Below are positions 1-8,393 of a stretch of 64,000 nt of DNA, piece after piece (position 1 is the stretch's first letter; every line of letters begins with the position of its first letter). Source of the DNA: Hyphomicrobium sp. ghe19 (GTDB taxonomy: Bacteria > Pseudomonadota > Alphaproteobacteria > Rhizobiales > Hyphomicrobiaceae); contig NZ_LR743509.1 in the NCBI RefSeq assembly GCF_902712875.1, forward strand, positions 186,001 through 250,000, read 5' to 3'. Made by a program: the position numbers and the translations under genes. The notes beneath the pieces are model-generated. The model was not told where the DNA came from and did not search any database. It saw only the letters and a list, made by a program, of their open reading frames with translations.

Positions 1-77
1 GCCTCTTCAGCTCTCAAGGCCGCGACGGCCTCGAGAATTATTTCTTCCGTGATTTCGTCTTTAGGGTCGGCGCTCAT
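1..77 (-). CDS. 5' end of an unidentified gene, truncated by the window edge
   Basis: An ATG at 77 on the minus strand overlaps the stop codon of the upstream molybdopterin oxidoreductase in an ATGA arrangement, which points to translational coupling. The 25 visible residues begin MSADPKDEITEEIILEA and are acidic and helical in character. I do not recognise the family from this fragment. Its position makes it a likely partner or accessory of the oxidoreductase, but that is inference. The rest of the gene lies outside the window. Confidence 0.55.
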   Translation of the reverse strand, partial: MSADPKDEITEEIILEAVAALRAEE

Positions 78-2380
78 GCAGCCTTAGCTTGCTCGCAGAG
101 GCGGAACGACACCAGCACTGATTTCGATGTCGGCGTATCGCTCTCGGCGCCGGCGATCGACAGAGGGACGAGAACGTTCAGCTCAGGATAATAACCGGCG
201 ACGGAGCCGCGCGGGAGTTCATATGGAACGACGCGGAAGCTCTCGGCGATCCGCTCGACGCCGTCGTCGTGCCTGCCGATGATATCGACGCGATCGCCGG
301 CTTCGGCACCGATTTCTGCGAGGTCCATCGGATTGACGAATACGACGCGGCGTTCTCCGTAGACGCCGCGGTAGCGATCATCGAGGCCATAGACGGTCGT
401 ATTATATTGATCGTGCGAGCGAAACGTCTGAAGCACGAATGTGCCTTGTTCGGCCATAGCGAGTTCGTGCTCGGTCTGGTCGGGAAGCTCCGAGTTGGAG
501 AAGGTCGCCTTCTGCGACGGGGTATGCCAGATGCGCTCGGCGGCGCCGTTGGGCAGGCGGAAACCGCGCGGGCGGCGGACACGTTCGTTGAAATCGTGGA
601 AGCCCGGAATGGTGCGCGCGATCAAATCGCGGATGCGGTCGTAGTGATGCGCAAGGCTCTTCCAATCAACTGTCGCCGATCCGACTGTCGCGTCCGCGAT
701 GCCGGCGATGATGCCGATTTCGGAGCGAAGCTCCGGGGAAGCCGGCCGGTTTATGCCGCCTGATCCGTGCACCATGCTCATCGAGTCTTCGACGGTTACG
801 ATTTGCGCGACGCCGTCGGCATTGCGATCGATTTCTGTGCGCCCGAGGCAAGGAAGGATATAGCTGACCTTACCCGGAAGCAGATGCGAATGATTGAGCT
901 TCGTCGCAATATTGACGGTGAGCTTCTGGTTCATCAACGCTTTGGCGATCAACGGGCTGTCGGGTGTCGCGCGGGCGAAATTGCCGCCGAGCGCGATGAA
1001 AGCTTGCGCTGATCCATCGAGCATTGCGCCGATTGCCGCCAAGACGTTGTGGCCGTTGCGGCGTGGCATCGGAACGCCGAGTTCCTTTTCGAGCGCATCG
1101 AGGAATTGGCGCGGCGGCTTCTCGTTGATCCCGACCGTGCGATCGCCCTGAACGTTGGAGTGTCCCCGCACCGGACATAGCCCCGTGCCGGGCCGGCCTA
1201 TATTGCCGCGGAGGAACATGAAGTTCGCGATTTCGCGGATGGTTGCCACCGAGTGGCGATGCTGCGTGGCGCCCATCGCCCAAGTGCAGATCGTTTTGTT
1301 CGATCCGATGTAGATTTGTGCGAGTTCTTCGAGCTGCGCTCGCGACAGGCCGGATTGATTTTCGATCTGGTCCCACGTCGTTGCGTCGACGCTTGCCCTA
1401 TAGAATTCGAATCCCGACGTGTGCTGCTTCAGGAAGTTGTGGTCGAGGACAGACGGGCGTCCGGCCGCGAGGGCTGCGTCATCGGCAGCGAATATGGCCT
1501 TAGACATGCCGCGCACTGCAGCCATGTCGCCGCCGACGCGGACTTGAAAGTATTCGCTGGCGATCGGCGTCGAGCCGCCGGTGATCATTTCCAGCTTGTC
1601 CTGGGGGTCGGCGAAGCGTTCGAGGCCTTTTTCACGAACGGGATTGAAGACGGCGATGCGGGCACCACGGAGCGCCGCACGGCGGAGATCGCCGAGCATG
1701 CGCGGGTGGTTCGTGCCGGGGTTCTGGCCGATGACGAAGATCGCGTCAGCCTTCTCGAAATCCTCGAGTAGGACCGTGCCTTTGCCGATGCCGACGGCTT
1801 GGTCGAGTGCGACGCCGCTCGCCTCGTGGCACATGTTCGAGCAGTCGGGAAAATTGTTCGTGCCGTAGAGGCGAACGAAGAGCTGATAGATGAAGGCGGC
1901 TTCGTTCGACGCGCGGCCAGAGGTGTAGAATTCGGCGCGGTCGGGGCTGTCGAGGCTATTCAGGACGCCGGCGATTTCACCGAAGGCTTCGTCCCAGCCA
2001 GCTTGTACGTAACGGTCGCTTGCAGCGTCGTAGCGCATTGGGTGGGTCAAGCGGCCTTCGCGCTCGAGGTCGTAATCCGTCCAGGTGCGAAGCTCGCTGA
2101 CCGTGTGCTTCTTGAAGAAGTCAGGCTTGACGCGTTTGTCCGTCGATTCCCAGGCGACGGCTTTCACGCCGTTTTCGCAGAATTCGAAAGATGAACCGTG
2201 CTCCGGGTCGCCCCAGGCGCAGCCCGGGCAGTCAAAGCCATCCGGCTGATTGGCTTTCAGCATCGTCACGGCGCCGGAAAGCGGTGCGCCGCTTGCGAGC
2301 AGTTTCTTTCCGCAGCTTTTCAGCGCGCCCCAGCCACCGGCTGCTTTCGACTTCTTGCCAATAAATTCAGGTTTGCCCAT
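74..2380 (-). CDS. FdhF/YdeP-family molybdopterin-dependent oxidoreductase
   Basis: A cytoplasmic molybdopterin oxidoreductase of the formate-dehydrogenase-alpha-like family that includes E. coli YdeP. Visible family landmarks are GFDCPGCAW near the N terminus, a cysteine pair for an Fe-S cluster, then EFYTSGRTSNE-type, NNFPDCSNMCHE, GNIGRPGTGLCP and SHDQYNTTVYG segments typical of this group. With the ATG at 2380 the protein has 768 residues, close to the family norm. That start has GAAGG four bases upstream; ATGs at 2404 and 2458 are also open but extend past the usual N terminus. No membrane or cytochrome subunit lies beside it, so the electron acceptor is not evident, and family members are often not true formate dehydrogenases. 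It is coupled by an ATGA overlap to the truncated gene at the window edge. The family call is strong; the substrate is unknown. Confidence 0.93.
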   Translation of the reverse strand: MGKPEFIGKKSKAAGGWGALKSCGKKLLASGAPLSGAVTMLKANQPDGFDCPGCAWGDPEHGSSFEFCENGVKAVAWESTDKRVKPDFFKKHTVSELRTWTDYDLEREGRLTHPMRYDAASDRYVQAGWDEAFGEIAGVLNSLDSPDRAEFYTSGRASNEAAFIYQLFVRLYGTNNFPDCSNMCHEASGVALDQAVGIGKGTVLLEDFEKADAIFVIGQNPGTNHPRMLGDLRRAALRGARIAVFNPVREKGLERFADPQDKLEMITGGSTPIASEYFQVRVGGDMAAVRGMSKAIFAADDAALAAGRPSVLDHNFLKQHTSGFEFYRASVDATTWDQIENQSGLSRAQLEELAQIYIGSNKTICTWAMGATQHRHSVATIREIANFMFLRGNIGRPGTGLCPVRGHSNVQGDRTVGINEKPPRQFLDALEKELGVPMPRRNGHNVLAAIGAMLDGSAQAFIALGGNFARATPDSPLIAKALMNQKLTVNIATKLNHSHLLPGKVSYILPCLGRTEIDRNADGVAQIVTVEDSMSMVHGSGGINRPASPELRSEIGIIAGIADATVGSATVDWKSLAHHYDRIRDLIARTIPGFHDFNERVRRPRGFRLPNGAAERIWHTPSQKATFSNSELPDQTEHELAMAEQGTFVLQTFRSHDQYNTTVYGLDDRYRGVYGERRVVFVNPMDLAEIGAEAGDRVDIIGRHDDGVERIAESFRVVPYELPRGSVAGYYPELNVLVPLSIAGAESDTPTSKSVLVSFRLCEQAKAA

Positions 2381-2542
2381 CGCGCCTTCACCCACGTTTG
2401 CCATCCCGGCTCTCGTTGTGCATGTGCGAAATGATGGGTGTCCGCAACGCACGGGCAAGGAATAACCGTTATGCGGAAACGGAATATCGCAATATTTTTC
2501 AGTATTTTATGCCGCGACAAACGTGGGGGGCCCCTCAGTGCC

Positions 2543-4273
2543 TCAAAAGGCCGCTCTGCCGGTGACGCGCTCGTCCAAGTCTTCCATCGAGGCGAGGAGG
2601 CTCGCCGGGAGATCGCGTCCGCGCGGGATTGCGACGATCTCGAGGGGTTCGCTGACGCCGCGAATGTCCACCTTTGACAGTAGATCGGGAGCCGGTGTCC
2701 ACCCGGCGAGCCTTGCGACCTCGCGAGATATTACGACCTGGGCACCCTTGTCCTTGGCGACGGCTTCGAGGCGGCTCGCTACGTTCACGGCACTGCCGAT
2801 CACGGTCATATCGACGTTCGGGCCGTAGCCAATGCGCCCCATCAATAGCGGACCGGCTTCAATGCCGATGCCGACGCGAAGGGGTCGGCCGAATTCGGCT
2901 TCCATCTTGGCGTTGATGTGGTCCAGTGCGAGATCGATGTCTCGCGCGGCCCTGAGCGCCTGACGGCAGCCGATTTCTATCCCATGCTTTTCGCCGAACA
3001 CTGCGAGCAAGCCGTCGCCGATAAACTTATCGATCCAGCCGTCGTGGACTGCGATGGCGCTGCCGGCCGCGGCGAAGACTTCGTTCAGCATGAAGACGAT
3101 GTCGTGAGGCATTTTCTTTTGTGAGAGCCGCGTGAAGTCGCGCAAGTCGAGAACGAAAGCGGCGAGTGGCTTCTCAATGCCCTCGGAACCGCGCTCCGCT
3201 TCGTCGACATCCGCGGGGCTTGCAGTGGACGGTCTGAGCAACCTTGTGACCGTCATCGGGCCGCGCGGTCTCACTTGGCAGGCGAGGCGCACATTCTGAG
3301 GCGCACCGATACTTGCGAGCGTGACGGCTTCGGGAAACGTCGCCGGAGGGATGGCGTCGATGCCTTCCTCGACCCTGACCCGGCATGTCGAACAGCGGGC
3401 GCGGCCGCCGCAAACGGACGCGTGGGGGATGCCGTTCATTCGGCTGATTTCGAGCAGCGTCGGTCCGAATGTGCAGTTCGCGGAACCAGCTCCGACATAG
3501 TTGATTATGAAGTGCGGCCAGTAGCGGCGTTGAATGGAAGGCCAGACGAGAAGACCGAGAGCAGCCGTCAGCATCGCCGCGAAGACAAGGCGCACGATCA
3601 GGCGCATGGCAGCCAGCCGGTCGGCGTTGTCGGGGCTCGGCCAGTGAGAAAGCTGCTTCACCTCGTCGAACGTTTTCGGATCGGCGATCATCTGTGCGAC
3701 GGCGCGGCCGCCGACCATGAAGCCACCGAGCGCTGCAATTGGAATGACGATCGCGATCAACAACAGAAGCGGCTGGAATTTCCGGTAGGGCGCGTAAAGG
3801 CGCAGCCAGAAATGAATTCCCATGCAGCCGTGAATCCAGACGAGCAGCAGAAGCGTGCTTTGCAGCACGGCACTGTCTGGCCAGAGCCGTGCGAGTTCGT
3901 AGAGGTATGTATCGTTCACTCCGAAGACGTCGCGTGCAAAGCGTGTGTTGACGATGTGCGGCAGAAGCAGAAACGGTATGGCGAGACCTAGGGCAAGCTG
4001 GATGAATTCCCACGCCGGCAGGCGCAGTGTTGCGCGGTCGGAAAGCTTGTCGAGCGCGAGGACGATGTGCGTGACGAGCGCGGCTGCGAGGATGATCGTG
4101 CCCGGCCACGAGCGCGTTACGATCCAGCGCCATTGCTGGACTTCGTACATCGCTTGCAGATCGAATAGCGCGAGGGCGTGATTGAGGAAGTGGGTCGTTG
4201 CGAAGGCAAAAAGGATCAGCCCTGAAATGAGGCGGAGCCTTTGTCTCCAGTCTCCTCGCAGAAGGACCTGCAT
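2543..4273 (-). CDS. Adenylate cyclase with six-helix heme-type membrane anchor and [2Fe-2S] domain
   Basis: A class III nucleotide cyclase of 576 residues with a composite sensor. Residues 1-250 hold about six membrane helices carrying histidines at 28, 32, 69, 106, 148 and 154, as in the hexahelical diheme anchors related to succinate dehydrogenase subunits. A ferredoxin domain follows, with cysteines at 288, 294, 297 and 332 (C-x5-C-x2-C-x34-C, adrenodoxin-like spacing). The catalytic domain spans about 370-545, with the metal-binding Asp in LDLRDF, the second metal Asp in KFIGDG, the adenine-selecting Lys just before it, and Arg in NVASRLE. The expected reaction is ATP to cAMP. Related rhizobial CyaC-type enzymes are proposed to sense quinone or redox state; that role here is inference. 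The ATG is preceded by GGAG six bases upstream. It appears monocistronic, with no cAMP effector next door. Confidence 0.92.
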   Translation of the reverse strand: MQVLLRGDWRQRLRLISGLILFAFATTHFLNHALALFDLQAMYEVQQWRWIVTRSWPGTIILAAALVTHIVLALDKLSDRATLRLPAWEFIQLALGLAIPFLLLPHIVNTRFARDVFGVNDTYLYELARLWPDSAVLQSTLLLLVWIHGCMGIHFWLRLYAPYRKFQPLLLLIAIVIPIAALGGFMVGGRAVAQMIADPKTFDEVKQLSHWPSPDNADRLAAMRLIVRLVFAAMLTAALGLLVWPSIQRRYWPHFIINYVGAGSANCTFGPTLLEISRMNGIPHASVCGGRARCSTCRVRVEEGIDAIPPATFPEAVTLASIGAPQNVRLACQVRPRGPMTVTRLLRPSTASPADVDEAERGSEGIEKPLAAFVLDLRDFTRLSQKKMPHDIVFMLNEVFAAAGSAIAVHDGWIDKFIGDGLLAVFGEKHGIEIGCRQALRAARDIDLALDHINAKMEAEFGRPLRVGIGIEAGPLLMGRIGYGPNVDMTVIGSAVNVASRLEAVAKDKGAQVVISREVARLAGWTPAPDLLSKVDIRGVSEPLEIVAIPRGRDLPASLLASMEDLDERVTGRAAF

Positions 4274-4459
4274 GGCGTCTCCGGTGAAGGGATTCCCCGC
4301 ATCGCCGTGCTATTTCTCTTGGCGTTGGTCAAGCCAATTGTGCGCCGAAAAGATCTTCTTCGCGAGATATTATGTGGTGTGCTGCTCTAATGCGCCGCCA
4401 AAGGACGAACGGACAAGGCGAGAGGGCGAAATTTACCGCCGTGTTCGCGTTCGAGCCGA

Positions 4460-6085
4460 TCAGAAGATAAAGTCCGTGTTGATGAAGTTGCTGTCGTGGT
4501 CTCGGACGATCTTGTTCAAGATGCGCTTTGAATCGTCCGTCTGCTTCGCGGCAACCATGGAGCGGATCGAGAACGATCTCAATGCGTCTGTCACAGAGAG
4601 CGTTCCTTCAGCCGAATCCTTGCGTCCCGTGAACGGGAAGACATCAGGTCCGCGCTGGCATTGGCAATTGACGTTCACGCGGCAGACCTGATTGACGAGC
4701 GGATCCACAAGCTTGCCGATGGTTTCGGGATTTTCGCTGAAGATCGACACCTGCTGACCGTGCTCGGACGTGATGACGTATTCGAGCGCCGTTTCCACGT
4801 CGTCGAAAGACATGACGGGCACGATGGGGCCGAACTGCTCTTCGCGATAGAGAAGCATGTCTTCCTTGACGGGGTAGACGACGGCTGGCGCAAAGAGCGT
4901 TCCGCATACTGTTCCGCCGCCTTTGTTGAGAACGCGCGCGCCTTTCGATTTTGCGTCTTCGACGAGTCGCGTCATGTGCCGAACTTTGGAAAGGTCGGGA
5001 AGCGGGGTTATGACCACGCCCTTTTCCCAAGGCATTCCGATCTTCAGCTTCTCGACTTCCGCGACGAGGCGTTTGACGAAGCTATCGACGATATCGCGAT
5101 GGACGATCAACATCTTGAGGGCCGTGCAACGCTGTCCGTTGAAGGAGAGCGCACCCGTCACGCATTCCTTCACGGCGAGGTTCATGTCGGCGTCAGGAAG
5201 CACGATTGCGGCGTTCTTCGCATCGAGGCCGAGGATAGCACGAAGGCGGTTCACCTTCGGATGCATCTTCTTCAGGTGGTCCGCAACCTTGCTCGAGCCG
5301 ATCAATGTGAGGACGTTGATCTTTCCGGATTCGAGCAGCGCGGGGACGATCTCCTCGCCCTTGCCGTAAACGGTGTTGATCACGCCTGGCGGAAAGGCCT
5401 TCTTGAAGGCCTGGAGCAGGGGGTTGAACAGAAGCACGCCGTATGTCGGCGGTTTGAAGACGACGGTGTTGCCCATGATCATAGCAGGGATGAGCGTCGC
5501 GAAGGTTTCATTCACCGGATAGTTATAGGGGCCCATGCAAAGCACGACGCCGAGCGGCGTTCGGCGGATTTGGCCGATCGTGCCTTCGACCACCAGAAAG
5601 CGTGAGTTGGCGTTGTCGAGTTCCTTCAGTGCCTCGATGGTCGCCTTGATGTAGTCGATGGTACGGTCGAACTCCTTTTCGGAATCGACGCGGCTCTTGC
5701 CGATCTCCCACATGATGAGTTCCACAATGGTGGCTCGGCTCTCAATCATCAGCTGCGTGAATTCCAGCATGCAGGCGATACGCTCGGAGACTGCCATCGT
5801 CGGCCATTCGCCCCGGCCGTCGTCGTAGGCTTCGACGGCTGCATCTAGTGCTTCCATCGCCTCCGGAATTCCCGCTGTCGGATAGCTTCCCAGCGGGATC
5901 TGTTCGAGAGTCCCATCCGGTTTGCGGGCGCAGATCGCGGAGCGGACGGGAATGGTCTCGCCCGTCCAGCGCTTGAGCGCGCCGTCGACGAGCATATCGC
6001 GCTGATCGATGGGAGGCGGCGGAGAATGGGCTTTGAGGTTTGCAGCTTCGGGAAAGAGCGCTCGCAATTGGTCCGTGGTGACCAT
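4460..6085 (-). CDS. gapN: NADP-dependent non-phosphorylating glyceraldehyde-3-phosphate dehydrogenase (GapN type)
   Basis: An aldehyde dehydrogenase superfamily member of 541 residues that in the GapN family oxidises glyceraldehyde 3-phosphate directly to 3-phosphoglycerate with NADP. The C-terminal block NCQCQRGPDVFPFTGRKDSA and the following ALRSFSIR are characteristic of GapN. The nucleophile is Cys320 in NGQRCTALK and the oxyanion Asn is in GPYNYP (about 188). Oddly, the usual catalytic Glu block (LELGGK) reads LGLDAK at 285-290, so the Glu position is Gly286. I recall the same variant from related proteobacterial proteins, so it is probably a subfamily trait and not damage. A weak GGAGG lies about 12 bases before the ATG. 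The gene stands alone between the cyclase and the glucan biosynthesis gene. Family assignment is firm; the exact substrate is less certain because of the altered site. Confidence 0.86.
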   Translation of the reverse strand: MVTTDQLRALFPEAANLKAHSPPPPIDQRDMLVDGALKRWTGETIPVRSAICARKPDGTLEQIPLGSYPTAGIPEAMEALDAAVEAYDDGRGEWPTMAVSERIACMLEFTQLMIESRATIVELIMWEIGKSRVDSEKEFDRTIDYIKATIEALKELDNANSRFLVVEGTIGQIRRTPLGVVLCMGPYNYPVNETFATLIPAMIMGNTVVFKPPTYGVLLFNPLLQAFKKAFPPGVINTVYGKGEEIVPALLESGKINVLTLIGSSKVADHLKKMHPKVNRLRAILGLDAKNAAIVLPDADMNLAVKECVTGALSFNGQRCTALKMLIVHRDIVDSFVKRLVAEVEKLKIGMPWEKGVVITPLPDLSKVRHMTRLVEDAKSKGARVLNKGGGTVCGTLFAPAVVYPVKEDMLLYREEQFGPIVPVMSFDDVETALEYVITSEHGQQVSIFSENPETIGKLVDPLVNQVCRVNVNCQCQRGPDVFPFTGRKDSAEGTLSVTDALRSFSIRSMVAAKQTDDSKRILNKIVRDHDSNFINTDFIF

Positions 6086-6307
6086 GTGCAGCCGATGCCT
6101 CCGATCGCTAGACGACGAGATCTATGGCGAGAAACGCGGAAGCTCTTGCTTAGCGCTTGCTTCCGGGCCCCACGACACTGAACCTCGCTGCGGGGCGATC
6201 GTTCCGCCCGTTGCCTTTCAAGCCCGAAAGCTCTGCCAATCATCCGGCCAGGTTCTAGCGATCCGGGCTTACGTCGCGTTTTTCCAGTTTTCGGGTAGAC
6301 GACCGCG

Positions 6308-7870
6308 TCAGGGGAAAGCCTGGTAGAGCCAGGTTTCGCTCAGCGCTTCTCCCTTCTTCCCAAGGAAAACGCGGAGATCGGCGGGCTGGCCGTCGAGGTC
6401 ACCCAAGTCGAACATCATGCGCCAGCGCTTGGTGCCGACAACGGGAAACGCTTCGACGCCGGTGATCGTGCCGCGGGATGTCGTGACGATCGTCTCCAGA
6501 CCGCCGTAGCGAACCTCGTCCTCCAAGGTCTTGCCTTCAACGTCGATCATGAATTTCCGCGCGCCCGGCTTGGTATGGCGGAGGTCGAGGTCGCGGCCGC
6601 CGAGACCGGCAAGGCCGACGCGCGTCGCGACGATGCGGGCGACGTCGCCGGTCGGCGGTGAGTCCAGTCCCCAATACAACCGATACCGCGCGTTGATGAC
6701 CGATCCGGCCACGATCGGTTGCTCGGGATTCCAGAAGGCGACAATGTTATCTTCGGTTTCATTCGGTGTCGGCAACTGCACCAGTTTGATGGCGCCCTTG
6801 CCCCAGCCAGACAACGGTTCGACCCACATGCTCGGCCGCCTGTCATAGAACAGGCTGTCGTCCTGATAGTTCTCGAAGTTGCGGTCGCGCTGTATCAGCC
6901 CGTAACCCTTGGGATTGTCGTCGATGAAGCTGTTGGTGACGATGCGGGGCGGATTGGAAAGCGGCCGCCAGATGCGTTCGCCGCGGCCGGTCCACATCGC
7001 CAGGCCGTCGCAATCGTGAACCTCCGGGCGCCAGTCGCCGCGGAAGTGCCCGGAGTTTTCGCCGTACCAGAACATACCGGTCAGCGGCGCAATGCCGAGC
7101 AAACGAACGGGGGCGCGGAAATAAAGTTCGCACTCGATGTCCTGGATCGCGCCGCCCTGGCCGCCTTCGATGCGCCGGCTGTCCATTCGGTAGGCGCCCG
7201 TCACGCTCTTGCTCTCAAGCAGGGCGTAGATGGTCATGCCGCTGCCGTTCGGCTCCAGCCAGAAGTTCGTGAAGCGCGGGAATTCTTCGGGCTCGCCGGT
7301 GTTAATGGCTAGCCCTCGCGCCGATCCGCCATACTGGTCGTAGGGGTCGGAGGCGCGAAAATAGGAAGCGCCGAGATAGGCGAGCCAATCGCTCGCGCCG
7401 CCACGGCTCATCAACCGAAAACCGGCAAAGCCCGCCGACTTCAATTTTCTGAGCGGATGATCCGCCGGCATGTTGAAGTAGTCGGGATTGTAAACCACCT
7501 CGCGGGCCGAGCCATTCTCGAGCACGTAGATGCCTACCGGCTCTGCGTAGAACCGCCCTTGAGGGAAGAGGCGCACGGTCTGGGCGCCCGGCACGTCCCG
7601 CCAAAGCTCCATTTCCGGCTTGTAGACAGCCTGGGCGAACGTATCGAAGGTCATACCCCGAAGCGGATCGTCCGGCTGCGGCGCGGGGGCGTAGGGGGTT
7701 TGCGATAAAGTTTTCGCTCTTGCCTTCAGGTCATCGAAAGAAAACGGTTGCGGCGATCCGAGGGTGGCGGCCCCTATCGGTGCATCGCTCATTGCGGAAC
7801 TGCTCCATCCCACCGCGGCACTGGTTAAAGCGCCAGCCAAGACGTGTCGACGGTCAAGCATGAAGGGCAT
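6308..7870 (-). CDS. Periplasmic glucan biosynthesis protein, OpgG/OpgD family
   Basis: A 520-residue exported protein of the MdoG/OpgG family, which acts in the periplasm on the backbone of osmoregulated beta-glucans. The N terminus has a twin-arginine-like signal (DRRHVLAGA, hydrophobic stretch, then AMSDA), which favours OpgD-like export by Tat; OpgG uses Sec. The mature part begins with FSFDDLKARAKTLS and continues with family segments such as GMTFDTFAQ, YNPDYF and GENSGHF. No glucosyltransferase opgH is adjacent, so it may work with an enzyme encoded elsewhere. It is divergent from the GGDEF/EAL gene across about 520 bases. The OpgG/OpgD distinction cannot be settled by eye. Confidence 0.88.
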   Translation of the reverse strand: MPFMLDRRHVLAGALTSAAVGWSSSAMSDAPIGAATLGSPQPFSFDDLKARAKTLSQTPYAPAPQPDDPLRGMTFDTFAQAVYKPEMELWRDVPGAQTVRLFPQGRFYAEPVGIYVLENGSAREVVYNPDYFNMPADHPLRKLKSAGFAGFRLMSRGGASDWLAYLGASYFRASDPYDQYGGSARGLAINTGEPEEFPRFTNFWLEPNGSGMTIYALLESKSVTGAYRMDSRRIEGGQGGAIQDIECELYFRAPVRLLGIAPLTGMFWYGENSGHFRGDWRPEVHDCDGLAMWTGRGERIWRPLSNPPRIVTNSFIDDNPKGYGLIQRDRNFENYQDDSLFYDRRPSMWVEPLSGWGKGAIKLVQLPTPNETEDNIVAFWNPEQPIVAGSVINARYRLYWGLDSPPTGDVARIVATRVGLAGLGGRDLDLRHTKPGARKFMIDVEGKTLEDEVRYGGLETIVTTSRGTITGVEAFPVVGTKRWRMMFDLGDLDGQPADLRVFLGKKGEALSETWLYQAFP

Positions 7871-8393
7871 GTTATTCCGGTGTGACCAGAGGTGGGTGGG
7901 AAATAACGGTGATGCGTCGCCTATATCTGCTAGGAAAGAGGATATTTCAACTAGGCGCGCCAGAAGCCGTCCGGTGAGGTCATACAGTTCGGCCGGCTGG
8001 TCTTTGCTATGGGCGGATCATGCCCCGGCGGCGAGACCTGAATTTGACGATATTTGGACTGCGGCGTCCTACCGCTAGGGCTCCGCTTTCTCAACCCGTC
8101 CGCTCACTCGGGAGCGGGGTATCAGCAACGGTCCCTGAAGCTCTCCACCCGCGTTAATGTTTCGTTTGCGATGATGTTGAGGCGTGGCGATATCGATCGC
8201 CCGGGCGTTTCAATTCGGGACCAGCAAACAAAGTCTCGTTAGCCAAATTGTTGATTTCATCTCTGATGCCACTCACAAGAACATTGGTGGACTTCAGATT
8301 AAACTCTCCGCAACTTTTTCTTTACATACCGGTCAGTGTGCTCGTGTCCCTATAGGTCAATTTCGTGCGACGCTTCGGAGCAATTGTCGAGCC
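7871..8393. other. Divergent intergenic region with no confident gene
   Basis: About 520 bases separate the glucan biosynthesis gene (minus strand) from the GGDEF/EAL gene (plus strand). It must hold both promoters. An in-frame upstream extension of the GGDEF/EAL frame from 8184 exists, but its predicted residues do not resemble a known domain. I see no RNA gene, strong palindrome or repeat here. Confidence 0.5.
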
